From contig NC_081414.1 of the NCBI RefSeq assembly GCF_030272615.1, forward strand, positions 312,437,664 through 312,501,663: DNA of 64,000 nucleotides, written 5' to 3'. The translations under genes and the position numbers were made by a program. This document shows, piece by piece, positions 35,601-42,199 of this stretch. The notes beneath the pieces are model-generated. The model saw only the letters and a list, made by a program, of their open reading frames with translations. It had not been told where the DNA came from and searched no databases. How positions within the stretch are numbered: the first letter of the stretch is position 1; every line of letters begins with the position of its first letter. Origin of the DNA: Cryptomeria japonica. Taxonomy: Eukaryota; Streptophyta; Pinopsida; Cupressales; Cupressaceae.

Positions 35601-38518
35601 TTACATTGAGCTTCAGGGAAAGCATACCTCCTAGCATTTGACGGATTTCTTGCTTGAGAGATAGCAACTAATCGAGCTTGAGACTTTTCTTCATTCAAGA
35701 GAGCGGATTGAAGGACAAAGATGCAGATTTGTGTTTCATTTTCAGAAGTGTGGAATGTTTTCTGAGTTTTTTATGTTGTTGGTTCGTGTGTGCTGAAGGT
35801 GTTTTTTGCTCGTGGCTTCCTGTGTGTTTGATGTGTGGTTCTGGGTATTGGCTCCATCTATTCCCACCCCTTGGGCGATGAAGTTCACCAATTTGTAGCT
35901 TGTCAAACGCTGATTTGGATTTTTGGTAGCAAGTCGAACTTTCCAACTGGGTCGTACCTTTCCTTGACTGCCTCGGGTTGCGTCCAGATTGTTGGTGATG
36001 TTAGTGGTGCAGGTTTGAGGTTCTAATTGTGTAGTCTATGTTATATCTCTCGTTTTCTTTTGATTTTGTGGAATTCGGAGTTGATTTGGAGAAGTTATGA
36101 GCAATTTTGGGTGTCCGTAGCTTGCTGGTCTTTGTGTCTTTTGTGCGTGTTAGTGATTTTCAGAATTGCATACTTGTGTATAAGGAGAGTTTTGGGTGAG
36201 TAGCTTATGTTGGTTCAAGAGTGATTTCCTATTGTTGCTGCAATTGTTGGACGTGTTATCAGCACTTGATTCTTCATTCTTATATACTATGATTCATATT
36301 GTAATGTTGGTAGTAGTATTAACAGCAAATTATTTGATCTCTCCTAGTCCCACTACATAAGTAGAAGAGGCTGGCCTTGCCGCCTAATTTGGACAGTGAT
36401 TCTAGTAATTTTGTAATCCATGTTTGCATTGTAAAGTTGATTAGTAGTACTAACAGCTATATACTTGGATTGTTGTTCTTTGACCCATTGCATAAGTGGA
36501 AGAGGCGGGCCTGCCGCCTTCTTATTTATTGTAACACTGTCCTTCCGCTGAATAAGCGGTGGAGTTGATAGTAAATTTCATTTCTAGTCCTCCCGCTGCA
36601 CAAACGGTAGAGTGATTGTTGTTTTAGTTGTTTGGTTTGTTCATGGCTGGTTTACTGCCAAGAAGTTTCAGAATTCCCATCTCCCGCTGTATAAGCGGAA
36701 GGGGCTGGCTTGCCGCCCAAGTTTGTAATCAATTTCAGTTTCTAGCATCTAACGATCCCCTCAACACTGTATGCTTTCACCCTCCCATATTGGGCTCTCG
36801 GTGATTAAAAGGTGGAAAGGGTTACTTCCAGCAATATTTGGATTTCATTTTCTAACCCTAAAGGGTGTTGTGTTGATTGTAAGCTGAAATAATTGAAAAA
36901 AAAATTAAAGGGGAGATTACATTCTTCTTGGAAACTGTTGGGTTCTTTAAATAGACTCTGTATTAACTGTTTGCCTTGATAGAGAGAGGACTAAGGGTGC
37001 TAGATAAGGGTAAAAGATGGAATGCTTGAGAGGACTAGATCTAGAAGCCACACTTGCTAGGCTCAGATATCAATTGATATGAGAACAACTGCAAACAAGA
37101 AAAAACACAAAGAAATTAGGCACAACTACACACATGATGTACACTCCAAAGAAATGTAATATAAAAAAAGAAAAACTTTTAATAAAGTACCGTATCCCAT
37201 GTGACTGTCTCGTCAGAAAAAAATCTTAGCACCTAAGTTTCCAAGTACATGGATTTTGTATGTGAAGTATATTATTATACTGTTCAATCAGATGGAAAAG
37301 ATTTTAGAGTAGTTCAGACTGTTTACCGTACTGCAAGTGTCAGTGGTACAGATTCAAACTCCTCTTTTGGAGTAATAAGTGCTAATTAAACTATTTCTGC
37401 AAGGCCATTCAAAAACATAACTAGTTACTTTTTCAACAGGTCTGTGTAAGTATTACAGTCAAAATTACAGGTGATTTTAGATTCTTTGGTCTAAACTTCA
37501 AGCACTGTGCAACTCAATGATGCATTATAAGATTCCAACTGATTTCAGCAAATATCACAACTCCAAATTATTAACATTACCTAAGCATCAGGAAGCTTGA
37601 GTAATTACTGTCTATTGCCAATTCATAAGCTTGAAACTTGAAAATATGCATTGTAACATACCCTGAGTTGAATTCATTCCATGACAATATTTTTGTAACT
37701 TCAAAGCCTCTTCCTATTGGCAAGGTTGAAGAATGTATTCCAGGTTGTCTGTGTACATGCTTTATATATTCATCCATTGTTTCATCCAATGCATTATCTG
37801 CTACAACAATTGCTTCATGTTTTAGCCTCAAAAGATCAAATAATTCAACATAACATCCTGGATCTAAGAAAAAGACAAAATCAACCCCATCATATTGAGG
37901 TATCACATTTCTTGGTTCATCTGTGATAAATTTTACGTATCCTGCTAAACCAAGATATTGTACATATTCGTCAATAATTTCCTGTTTTTCTTTGTCAGTG
38001 TGAATTGATAGCAGATACGAGCCAGTAGCCCTTGCAGCAGCTGCTAATGCAATAGTTGAAATCCCACAACCAATCTGCAGAATATGGTGAGAATTATTCC
38101 CAGCTGCTAAAGCTGCAATAAATTCTGCATTGGATGGCTCCAACACCTCTAGCCAACCTGACCTAGGTAGTTGTTGTCTTTCTATTATTCTCCTACGCTG
38201 CCACAAACATTACATTTTGCAATCAAAATAAATGATCAGTTTCTTATCATTAAATTTAAGATAACAGAATGTATGGTGGCCATTGTTAGAAACATTGTAA
38301 CCACTTGTTTAAACCTACAAGGCTTATATGTTGACCCATATTTTTATCCATGAAAAACAATATGTGGAATTAAAATTACACAATTCAAGAAATATGCAAC
38401 TTGGTTGTTTATATAATTGAACTCATTGCAATAATTATAATTCATAGCTTAAAGGAAAGCATACCAGTTGTACTGTTTCACAAAATGCTGAACCTGCGAT
38501 TTCTGGAAACCAAGGCAT
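14479..38518 (-). CDS. DUF1442 (SAM-methyltransferase-like) plus ACT-domain protein, four exons
   Basis: Joining exons 38465-38518, 37662-38197, 14877-15323 and 14479-14632 gives 1191 nt, 396 residues plus stop. All junctions keep frame and use GT-AG. The ATG follows an in-frame TAA 15 nt upstream. Residues 3-16 (WFPEIAGSAFCETV) match the WSPE-x-A-x-x-A-Y-x-x-TV start of plant DUF1442 proteins. The domain continues to about 195 with a glycine motif QIGCGIS (59-65), an acidic DGVDFVFFLDP segment and LPIGRGFEV near its end. About 198-315 is an acidic, serine-rich linker. About 318-375 is an ACT fold (VTIEGPDQDMLLSDI, then ARISTEE and DVFCVVEL). No transit peptide is evident. ACT domains usually bind amino acids or mediate dimers, so a ligand-regulated methyltransferase-like protein is an inference. 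The family function of DUF1442 is unknown to me. I do not recall this fusion being described. Confidence 0.75.
14633..14876 (-). other. Intron 3 of the DUF1442-ACT gene
   Basis: 244 bp, GT-AG (GTCTGT ... ATGTAG), AT-rich. A minor alternative acceptor (TTTCTGCAG near 14698) is possible, but the frame it opens does not complete the ACT domain. Confidence 0.65.
14877..15323 (-). CDS. Exon 3 of the DUF1442-ACT gene (linker and first half of ACT domain)
   Basis: The acceptor ACACATGTGCAG is followed by one base that completes the split glycine codon from exon 2. 148 codons follow (RVFYCEFGQEIDEANG ...), ending at ATA-AG before the donor GTCTGT. The first about 120 residues are acidic and low in similarity to anything I know. 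The last 26 begin the ACT fold. It is 447 nt. Confidence 0.75.
15531..15802. repeat. Tandem duplication, about 136-bp unit
   Basis: 15531-15667 and 15668-15802 share the order aggacattTgttcaga, ctttTacactaaaa, caaaaacaaaatact, accttttca, gtatccctta and tgcaaacata with scattered differences. It lies in intron 2 just upstream (in genome order) of the exon 3 acceptor and is not coding. Confidence 0.65.
15803..16634. other. Intronic sequence, nothing recognised
   Basis: AT-rich intron 2 sequence with no domain or repeat that I can support. Confidence 0.4.
17015..18563. mobile_element. Solo LTR inside the hAT element
   Basis: Starts TGTAATATCCCC and ends GGGACATTACA (1549 bp). Flanks are ATTTA (17010-17014) and ATCTA (18564-18568), one mismatch apart. 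It sits in the hAT 5' region before the 5'UTR intron donor at 18579, so it is younger than the hAT copy. No internal retrotransposon sequence remains. Confidence 0.55.
18768..21184 (+). pseudogene. hAT transposase pseudogene
   Basis: A 5'UTR intron (GTGAGT at 18579 to ATTTTAG at 18755) precedes ATG 18768 (MAGTGSSSSVSQTQ then stop). The frames then give a BED zinc finger (WQCNHCKMEY ... KTHLC, about 18900-18970, with an in-frame stop). A DUF659 block follows (19335-19769: IIFDGCKDCKNKPLINVIVV, SPKGTMFLKALD, FWTPCAIH), then a middle part (20157-20552). The C-terminal dimerisation region is NEWWYLHGQG and QNWNTYSIH ... LVYIHSNLR (about 20600-21184). An intron GTATGT...CAACAG interrupts the last part near 20670-20820. 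Several stops and frameshifts make it inactive. Confidence 0.8.
21329..22059. mobile_element. Non-autonomous hAT MITE, 731 bp
   Basis: Ends CTAAGTTGTCAGGTTC and, reversed, CTAAGTTGTTGGTTCC. They are flanked by 8-bp TATATGAG (21321-21328) and TTTATGAG (22060-22067), seven of eight identical. GC-rich gaaccc/ggtccc subterminal repeats lie at both ends (21345-21470 and 21958-22045). There is no transposase. Its TIRs resemble those proposed for the surrounding hAT element, suggesting mobilisation by the same family. Confidence 0.6.
22161..22186. repeat. AT/GT microsatellite
   Basis: A short (at)n run passes directly into (gt)n. Confidence 0.9.
22321..23557 (+). repeat. Probable 5' LTR of a Ty1/copia element
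   Basis: It ends in CCTAACA three bases before a tRNA-iMet-type primer site, and copia gag follows. The start is placed at TGTATTAGG because it is roughly the inverse of the end; this boundary is uncertain. No 3' LTR partner was found. Confidence 0.45.
23560..23572 (+). other. Primer-binding site, tRNA-iMet type (copia)
   Basis: TGGTATCAAAGC differs by one base from the usual plant copia/gypsy primer site TGGTATCAGAGC. Confidence 0.7.
23690..24830 (+). pseudogene. Ty1/copia gag-protease pseudogene, truncated
   Basis: Broken frames show the copia gag order: KLEKFNG-NFKPWKLKMKYLLVERS, then LWKKLDTLYRSNSLVNK, then a CCHC knuckle (C-x2-C as NCSKKGHIKEC with the first Cys region damaged, about 24415-24450). 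A protease start follows in which the DSGAS site reads DSDAS (about 24622). Numerous stops are present. A 64-bp tandem duplication (about 24443-24570) lies just after the knuckle. Homology fades near 24830 and the gypsy element begins at 24908. Reverse transcriptase and integrase are absent. Confidence 0.75.
24443..24570 (+). repeat. 64-bp tandem duplication in copia gag
   Basis: Two adjacent units starting aaggaatgtaagtccaagaa and ending gatactgatggatat differ at only a few bases. Duplication introduced a stop and shifted the frame, so it happened after or during loss of function. Confidence 0.8.
25577..25584 (+). promoter_or_regulatory. TATA box in 5' LTR
   Basis: TATAAATA, conserved at 35533-35540 in the other LTR. 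It is the likely core promoter of the element. Confidence 0.6.
26395..26790 (+). repeat. Array of small hairpins, cccactgcataagtgg type (5' LTR)
   Basis: Five copies at about 26396, 26532, 26590, 26629 and 26677. Each has a 5-bp stem around a gnata-like loop, with CCACT/AGTGG as the stem in the first three. Some are followed by gaagaggctggcctgccgcc. The counterpart in the 3' LTR shows CCGCT/AGCGG stems. The copies lie in the transcribed leader. Confidence 0.7.
27001..27013 (+). other. Primer-binding site, tRNA-iMet
   Basis: TGGTATCAGAGCC begins one base after the 5' LTR, an exact match to the usual plant initiator-Met primer site. Confidence 0.9.
27049..27551 (+). pseudogene. Gypsy gag, N-terminal part
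   Basis: ATG 27049 opens a frame (MSDRDIKYYNRE ...) interrupted by TAG at 27265-27267. It then continues in the same frame through an N/G/S-rich region to EYASLPAEIRNILTLD, where a solo LTR is inserted. It is the start of the capsid polyprotein and is not translatable in full. Confidence 0.75.
27557..29142 (-). mobile_element. Solo LTR in gag, 1586 bp, TSD TGATC
   Basis: Begins TGATAACTC and ends CCAACA on the plus strand (TGTTGG...TTATCA on minus), flanked by TGATC at 27552-27556 and 29143-29147. Gag homology resumes directly after it. It is rich in accggtt words and has a run of G at 27601-27608. The orientation is inferred from the TGTTGG start. It has no coding capacity. Confidence 0.75.
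29148..30420 (+). pseudogene. Gypsy gag C-terminus and protease
   Basis: Capsid homology resumes (LGKVTLAHFDGSNKCTARA, LRAMPEEDTIKFATLHLDGAA), with frameshifts before 29562. The frame 29562-30164 carries the knuckle CYSCKEPWAPGHRC and the protease site ALIDTGATHNFID (D at 30108). The protease continues in another frame at 30133-30348 (MSLMLGNYEVKDDFFVVSI). At least two frameshifts prevent a complete product. Confidence 0.8.
30425..31963 (+). pseudogene. Gypsy reverse transcriptase and RNase H
   Basis: RT blocks are present: PYQYTKKQKDEIEKAVKELL, then SPFASAMMLVKKDGT, CVDYQALNQKT, then MPFGLTNAPTTFQSCMN and the active site FFDDILIF (Y replaced by F, near 31075). TAG at 31049-31051 interrupts just before the catalytic motif. 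RNase H follows (ELQCDASGEGVG, YEKEMLAIMHAL), but TDH reads TNH, losing a catalytic Asp. The domain ends KGKNNIVANALSRRPQL with a stop at 31961. Confidence 0.85.
31964..32519 (+). pseudogene. Gypsy integrase, N-terminal and core part
   Basis: Same frame as RT. TAG at 32027-32029. The HHCC zinc region is HDVPLAGHQGHF ... CLTCQTNK. The core has the first Asp in SMDFITGLP and the second in IVLDRDSKF. Integrase is cut by a solo LTR at 32520, before the catalytic Glu. Confidence 0.85.
32520..34090 (+). mobile_element. Solo LTR in integrase, 1571 bp, TSD CCTAA
   Basis: Begins TGGTGCAGG and ends CCCATCA, flanked by CCTAA at 32515-32519 and 34091-34095. Removing the insert and one target copy returns integrase to the same frame. 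It contains a 42-bp near-perfect palindrome (32807-32848). No ORF is recognised. The strand is nominal. Confidence 0.75.
32807..32848. repeat. Palindrome, 20-bp arms with 2-nt spacer
   Basis: Bases 32807-32826 are the exact reverse complement of 32829-32848, spaced by tc. Arms include gttgcatgacaac. Preceding bases repeat aagttgc. Confidence 0.9.
34096..34895 (+). pseudogene. Gypsy integrase C-terminus with chromodomain
   Basis: SYHPQTNGQMEIMNKWLEGYL (catalytic Glu in QMEIMN) opens the segment. Then come the C-terminal GPFRVIRRVGAVAYKLELP and HNVFDLSRLKK blocks, then a chromodomain (EYLVKWKNLPTEDATWE, about 34770-34830). The open segment is 34128-34895. The stop lies 16-18 bases inside the 3' LTR. 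A chromodomain at the integrase end defines chromoviruses and targets insertion to marked chromatin. Confidence 0.85.
34864..34876 (+). promoter_or_regulatory. Polypurine tract candidate
   Basis: GGGGAGGGCAGAT immediately before the 3' LTR, within the end of the pol frame. Confidence 0.55.
34877..36921 (+). repeat. 3' LTR of the chromovirus
   Basis: 2045 bp, visibly more diverged from its partner than the TR-GAG pair, with several indels. TATA box at 35533-35540. Confidence 0.9.
36348..36720 (+). repeat. Array of small hairpins (3' LTR)
   Basis: Copies at about 36350, 36484, 36545, 36594 and 36682. Perfect CCGCT/AGCGG stems occur at 36545 and 36682, and the CCATT/AGTGG copy keeps pairing through G-U. 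The 36682 copy has lost its stem in the 5' LTR. Confidence 0.7.
36927..37661. other. Intron sequence between gypsy and exon 2
   Basis: Not coding. Around 37058-37075 gctcagatatcaattgatat resembles a degenerate reverse primer site, perhaps from an older retrotransposon on the minus strand. Too weak to name. Confidence 0.3.
37662..38197 (-). CDS. Exon 2 of the DUF1442-ACT gene (main DUF1442 domain)
   Basis: The acceptor TTTGTGGCAG is followed by CGT-AGG-AGA. 178 codons and two bases run to TCA-GG before donor GTATGT. It contains EVLEPSNAEFIAALAAG, the glycine motif ILQIGCGISTIALA, the acidic DGVDFVFFLDPG and the LPIGRGFEVTKI end of the DUF1442 domain. Confidence 0.8.
38465..38518 (-). CDS. Exon 1 of the DUF1442-ACT gene
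   Basis: ATG at 38518 opens 18 codons (MPWFPEIAGSAFCETVQL) that supply the conserved DUF1442 start, followed by donor GTATGC. Intron 1 is 267 bp (38198-38464). An in-frame TAA at 38531-38533 limits any upstream extension. Additional 5'UTR exons cannot be excluded. Confidence 0.75.
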
Positions 38519-41130
38519 ATTCAATAATTTTTACTTTGACATCAAATTCTCATCTCAAGATTTAACTGCAGCATGCAAAAAAAAGTAAGGATTATTTTTT
38601 AATCGCTTATAATATGCAAAAGTAACTAACATTTGAAGACCATATTTATAAGAAATTTGTGTAACATAATGCCAACAGTACCAGACTGTGTTAGGAATTT
38701 AAAAAAGACTTCTGTGAAAATCAGATGTTTGAACTTTTACACAATATTTCCCTCCCTAACACAAACAAAACAGTATGATGCAGCAAGCAATTTGAAAAGA
38801 TTCATAAAAAGTTAGTGAGAAACAGTTAATAAGTCAATATTCTCATTATTAGTCAAATTGGCCAAAACGCAACATTTTGTCTGTATCACAATATATACAA
38901 ACCTAGTGACCAGACCATCATCAAACTGTCTCATAAGGATTGCCAACCCAGAAATTCCCAAAAGAGATCCAAATCTGGGAGTAACACAAAGCCATTTAAA
39001 CAGAGAGAACTACCACAAAAAACCACAAGTCTACGATCCCAATTTGACTTAGGATGGTAACAGGCCATAGTTTCAAAATAACATAAAGCATTTCACTCAG
39101 CAGCTTCTTAAGGAGTTCATCTGTATAAGCTGCCATCTTCCTCTTCTGCTAAGGATCTTCCACTTCAAAATTATAATCTGCCAAGATCACCCTTTGGACT
39201 ACAAATGCATCATAAATCAATTTGACCCATTTTGACATGGAAGACTTATCTTTCATCCATTTATCAGAATTTTTCAAGGAGGGATAACCACATTCATCAC
39301 TTGCCTTAACAACTATGCTACCAGTCTACACTTCTAAGCTACAGTATTTTCCTACAACCTAATATGTTATTGAGCTTCAGGGGACTGACTGCTGCTTACA
39401 CACACATCTGGCCACCACTCAACTTGTTCAAAATTTTCTTTGTGAATGGTGAGGTAGCTCTATTTCAGAAGTTTATGTAGGTCATTTTCTGTGAACTTTC
39501 ATCAAGAGAGACACATGCAACGCAACAAAGGAGAGAATGACTTAATGACATAGGTCAGCAAGAAACCTCTTTTTACCCTGAAATAAGTCATTGTTCCTTG
39601 CTTTCCACAAAAACCACAAAATCTTGTAAATAACACTAACCAAAACTTCCTACAAAATTTATACAACCTACTGGAAGGGTGAACATACCCACACAAAATA
39701 TCAAACTGGGGAATGCTATTTTTATTAGACCAAATTCTCCAACCCCTGTTAGCATTTTAATTTGCACCTTTTAAAGTGATATACAACAAAACAAACTGCC
39801 ATAGAAACGCTCTTCAAAATATAAGGGAAGCTCCCTATTACTAAAAATAAATCTAATATTTTATATATGTACTTGCTATTTATAATCTACACATTGTTTC
39901 CTCAGGTGGTTCACAATCATGTTGAATAAAACTAAGGTGTGTCTTTTAGGATTCACCTAGGGCAAAAGGCCAACACACTCTTCAACTTAAGGCAAAAAAA
40001 CTAATGTTTCTTGACCCAAAAAAAACTTAAGGTTACTATACACTTACACTGTTCAACTGAAAGAAAAGAATGAGCAGTGCAAGTACACATAATGATTGGA
40101 TAGGTTTGAATACAAGGACACAAACATGACAATTGAAAGGACAGCAACACATGCAAAGCTACAATGATTACACTTCTTTAGATTTTACAATACAAAACCT
40201 GCAATGTTAAAAAACAATTCAATTTACCTCATCCATACAAACGAACAAGATATTAAAAGTTAATGTGATAATTGAAAACAAAGTATCAAGACCCAACTTA
40301 GCCATCACTATAATACAAAGCCCTCAACAATTATTAAGCAACATTTGACTCATAAAATCCCATGACTTAGAATACTTCAACAATAATTTCAGCAACAATC
40401 AAGCATGAAATTACATTAAGAATCTAAGTGCAAAATGACATTTAATGATAAAATTTACAAAACATTGCAAAAAAGTAAATTAAAGAAACTAACTGCACCT
40501 TCTCCTCTAGTTACTGACTACTTGCATGTGATGCAAGTTTTATTATAAAATCCTATCCACTAAAACTAAATATAAACTCCGACACTCTCTTGATAAGTTG
40601 TTGATAGAAATTATTACAAGCTAATACTTAGAAGTCACATCTCTTTCATGACAAGCGATTCAAAAATTGATGATCTAAACATAGCCAACTCCTCAAAAAG
40701 CACATCAAGTTAAAATTGGAAACAAGTAAAATAGCTCCAACTAAAATAGAAAATATCAGAAGTTGCTATTTGCCTTGAAAATGGCGATGACTACAATAGC
40801 ATGGGTTAAAAATAGCAAATCTGGTTGGCCAAGTTTCCAAAGAGGCTTTTATTGTGTTCTGATCATGACAAAATCTCTAAAACTCTAACAATCTTCTTTG
40901 ATGCTTGAAATCTGAAAACCTTTTTCTTTTTTATTGATTTTGCACCAAAAACTAGCTGAAAATGGCGATTTTGAATACTTTGAAAACTCAAGCATATGTC
41001 CTTCAAAGAGTCAAAAAATATAGAAAAAATTGTAACACCAAACCTAGCTGCCTCAAATAATAAGAACAATTGTTTACAATTGCTTCAAAACTCTAGACAG
41101 CCAATAACAAATATCTAAAAATCTGATTTC
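38519..41130. other. Upstream region of the DUF1442-ACT gene
   Basis: AT-rich, without long frames. It should contain the 5'UTR and promoter on the minus strand, but I cannot place a TATA box or start site with confidence. No repeats with clear ends were found. Confidence 0.35.
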
Positions 41131-42199
41131 AGTAGTGTTGACGTGTATTTTGTACACCATCATACACAGAATAAAATACCTAAAGGCATCTTATCCTCTC
41201 TTGAATAAAGTCTCTAACTGCTGAAGATTCGCATGAAGGATCAGTTAGGATGACTCCAATGTTCTGGTTAGTAGGGTCTCTACGTGTGGATAAGCTCCAG
41301 CGGTATGATGTGATTTGTTGTGTTCTTAAGGGGCCTTACACTCCAAAAGTCTTACTAAACTAAAGAAGCTTTTCAAAAAATAACAAAAGGATAGGGTTTG
41401 TAAGAGGTCTAATCTAATCTAACCCTAAGAATGACTTCATGTGGACAAGACTTGGCAAGATTCTACCAACTTCAATTTCGCCATAAAATAACAACTCAAT
41501 TGAAATTGATGCGATCTTCTAAGGTAACAAATGATTTTCAACGCATCAAAGATCAAAGACACTACCACGAAGGTACATATCCAAGATACAATAATGATTG
41601 AAGGTTAAGTGATTCAAATATCTCCAGTCGACCACGCAAGGCGTTCCTACAATCAGCAAGAAGCTAGTGGTTTGGATTACGAATCCTACCAAAGATCAAG
41701 TCTCACACTATGTCCTTCAAATTAACACACTACTTTGATTGAGCATGATTCAAATGAATTGAACAACCATGAAGATAACCAAGAAAGTTGCAACAAAACA
41801 CCATAACTTCAATATTTCATTGATTTCAAAGTCATCATGTACAACAATTGCTTGAATTCCTTTCCTCAAACTCAATCTTGCTACAAAAATAAATTGCTTC
41901 TAAACTCTAATCTCTCTAATACATCAAACTCTCTCTCTAATCTCTTAACTATCTCCATTACAAATGAAATGAAAATGAGGGTATAAATAGCATCCTCAAT
42001 TACAATGAATGGTCCAGATTGAAAGCAGATCAACGGTCAAGATCATGACACCTAAACCCTAATTAGGGTTTGTTACAAACGGCCTCCCTTTTACTGAACA
42101 ATATTAAATGCATAGCCAAATATTAAATTTGGCACAAAAACCTAGGAGACATAAACCAATGACAATTAAGGTGCCATGTCATCTATAACAACCTCTCAT

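Larger units (their letters stand above)
24908..36921 (+). mobile_element. Ty3/gypsy chromovirus, 12 kb, decayed, with two nested solo LTRs
   Basis: LTRs at 24908-26999 and 34877-36921 start TGTAATGTCCCC and end ATTACA, flanked by TTCTT (24903-24907, 36922-36926). A tRNA-iMet primer site follows the 5' LTR and a purine-rich tract precedes the 3' LTR. The interior runs gag, protease, RT, RNase H, integrase, chromodomain, the Ty3 order of chromoviruses. Stops, frameshifts and solo-LTR insertions at 27557 and 32520 inactivate it. Removing the two insertions leaves about 8.9 kb. It lies in intron 2 of the host gene, on the opposite strand. Confidence 0.9.
15324..37661 (-). other. Intron 2 of the DUF1442-ACT gene, 22.3 kb
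   Basis: Donor CAGG|GTATGTT at 37661 and acceptor CATGTGCAG at 15324, with phase 2 on both sides. About 12.0 kb is a gypsy element in the opposite orientation to the gene. A further 5.6 kb is a hAT composite and about 2.5 kb is copia debris. Very long transposon-filled introns are typical of conifers. A missed small exon inside cannot be excluded, but phase agreement makes direct splicing the simplest reading. Confidence 0.65.

Noticed and set aside
41136-42189. A separate plus-strand LTR of about 1.05 kb (TGTTGACG ... TATAACA)
   Set aside because: TATAAATA at 41982 invites this, but the flanks AGTAG and ACCTC do not match, whereas AGTAG matches exactly at 46850.
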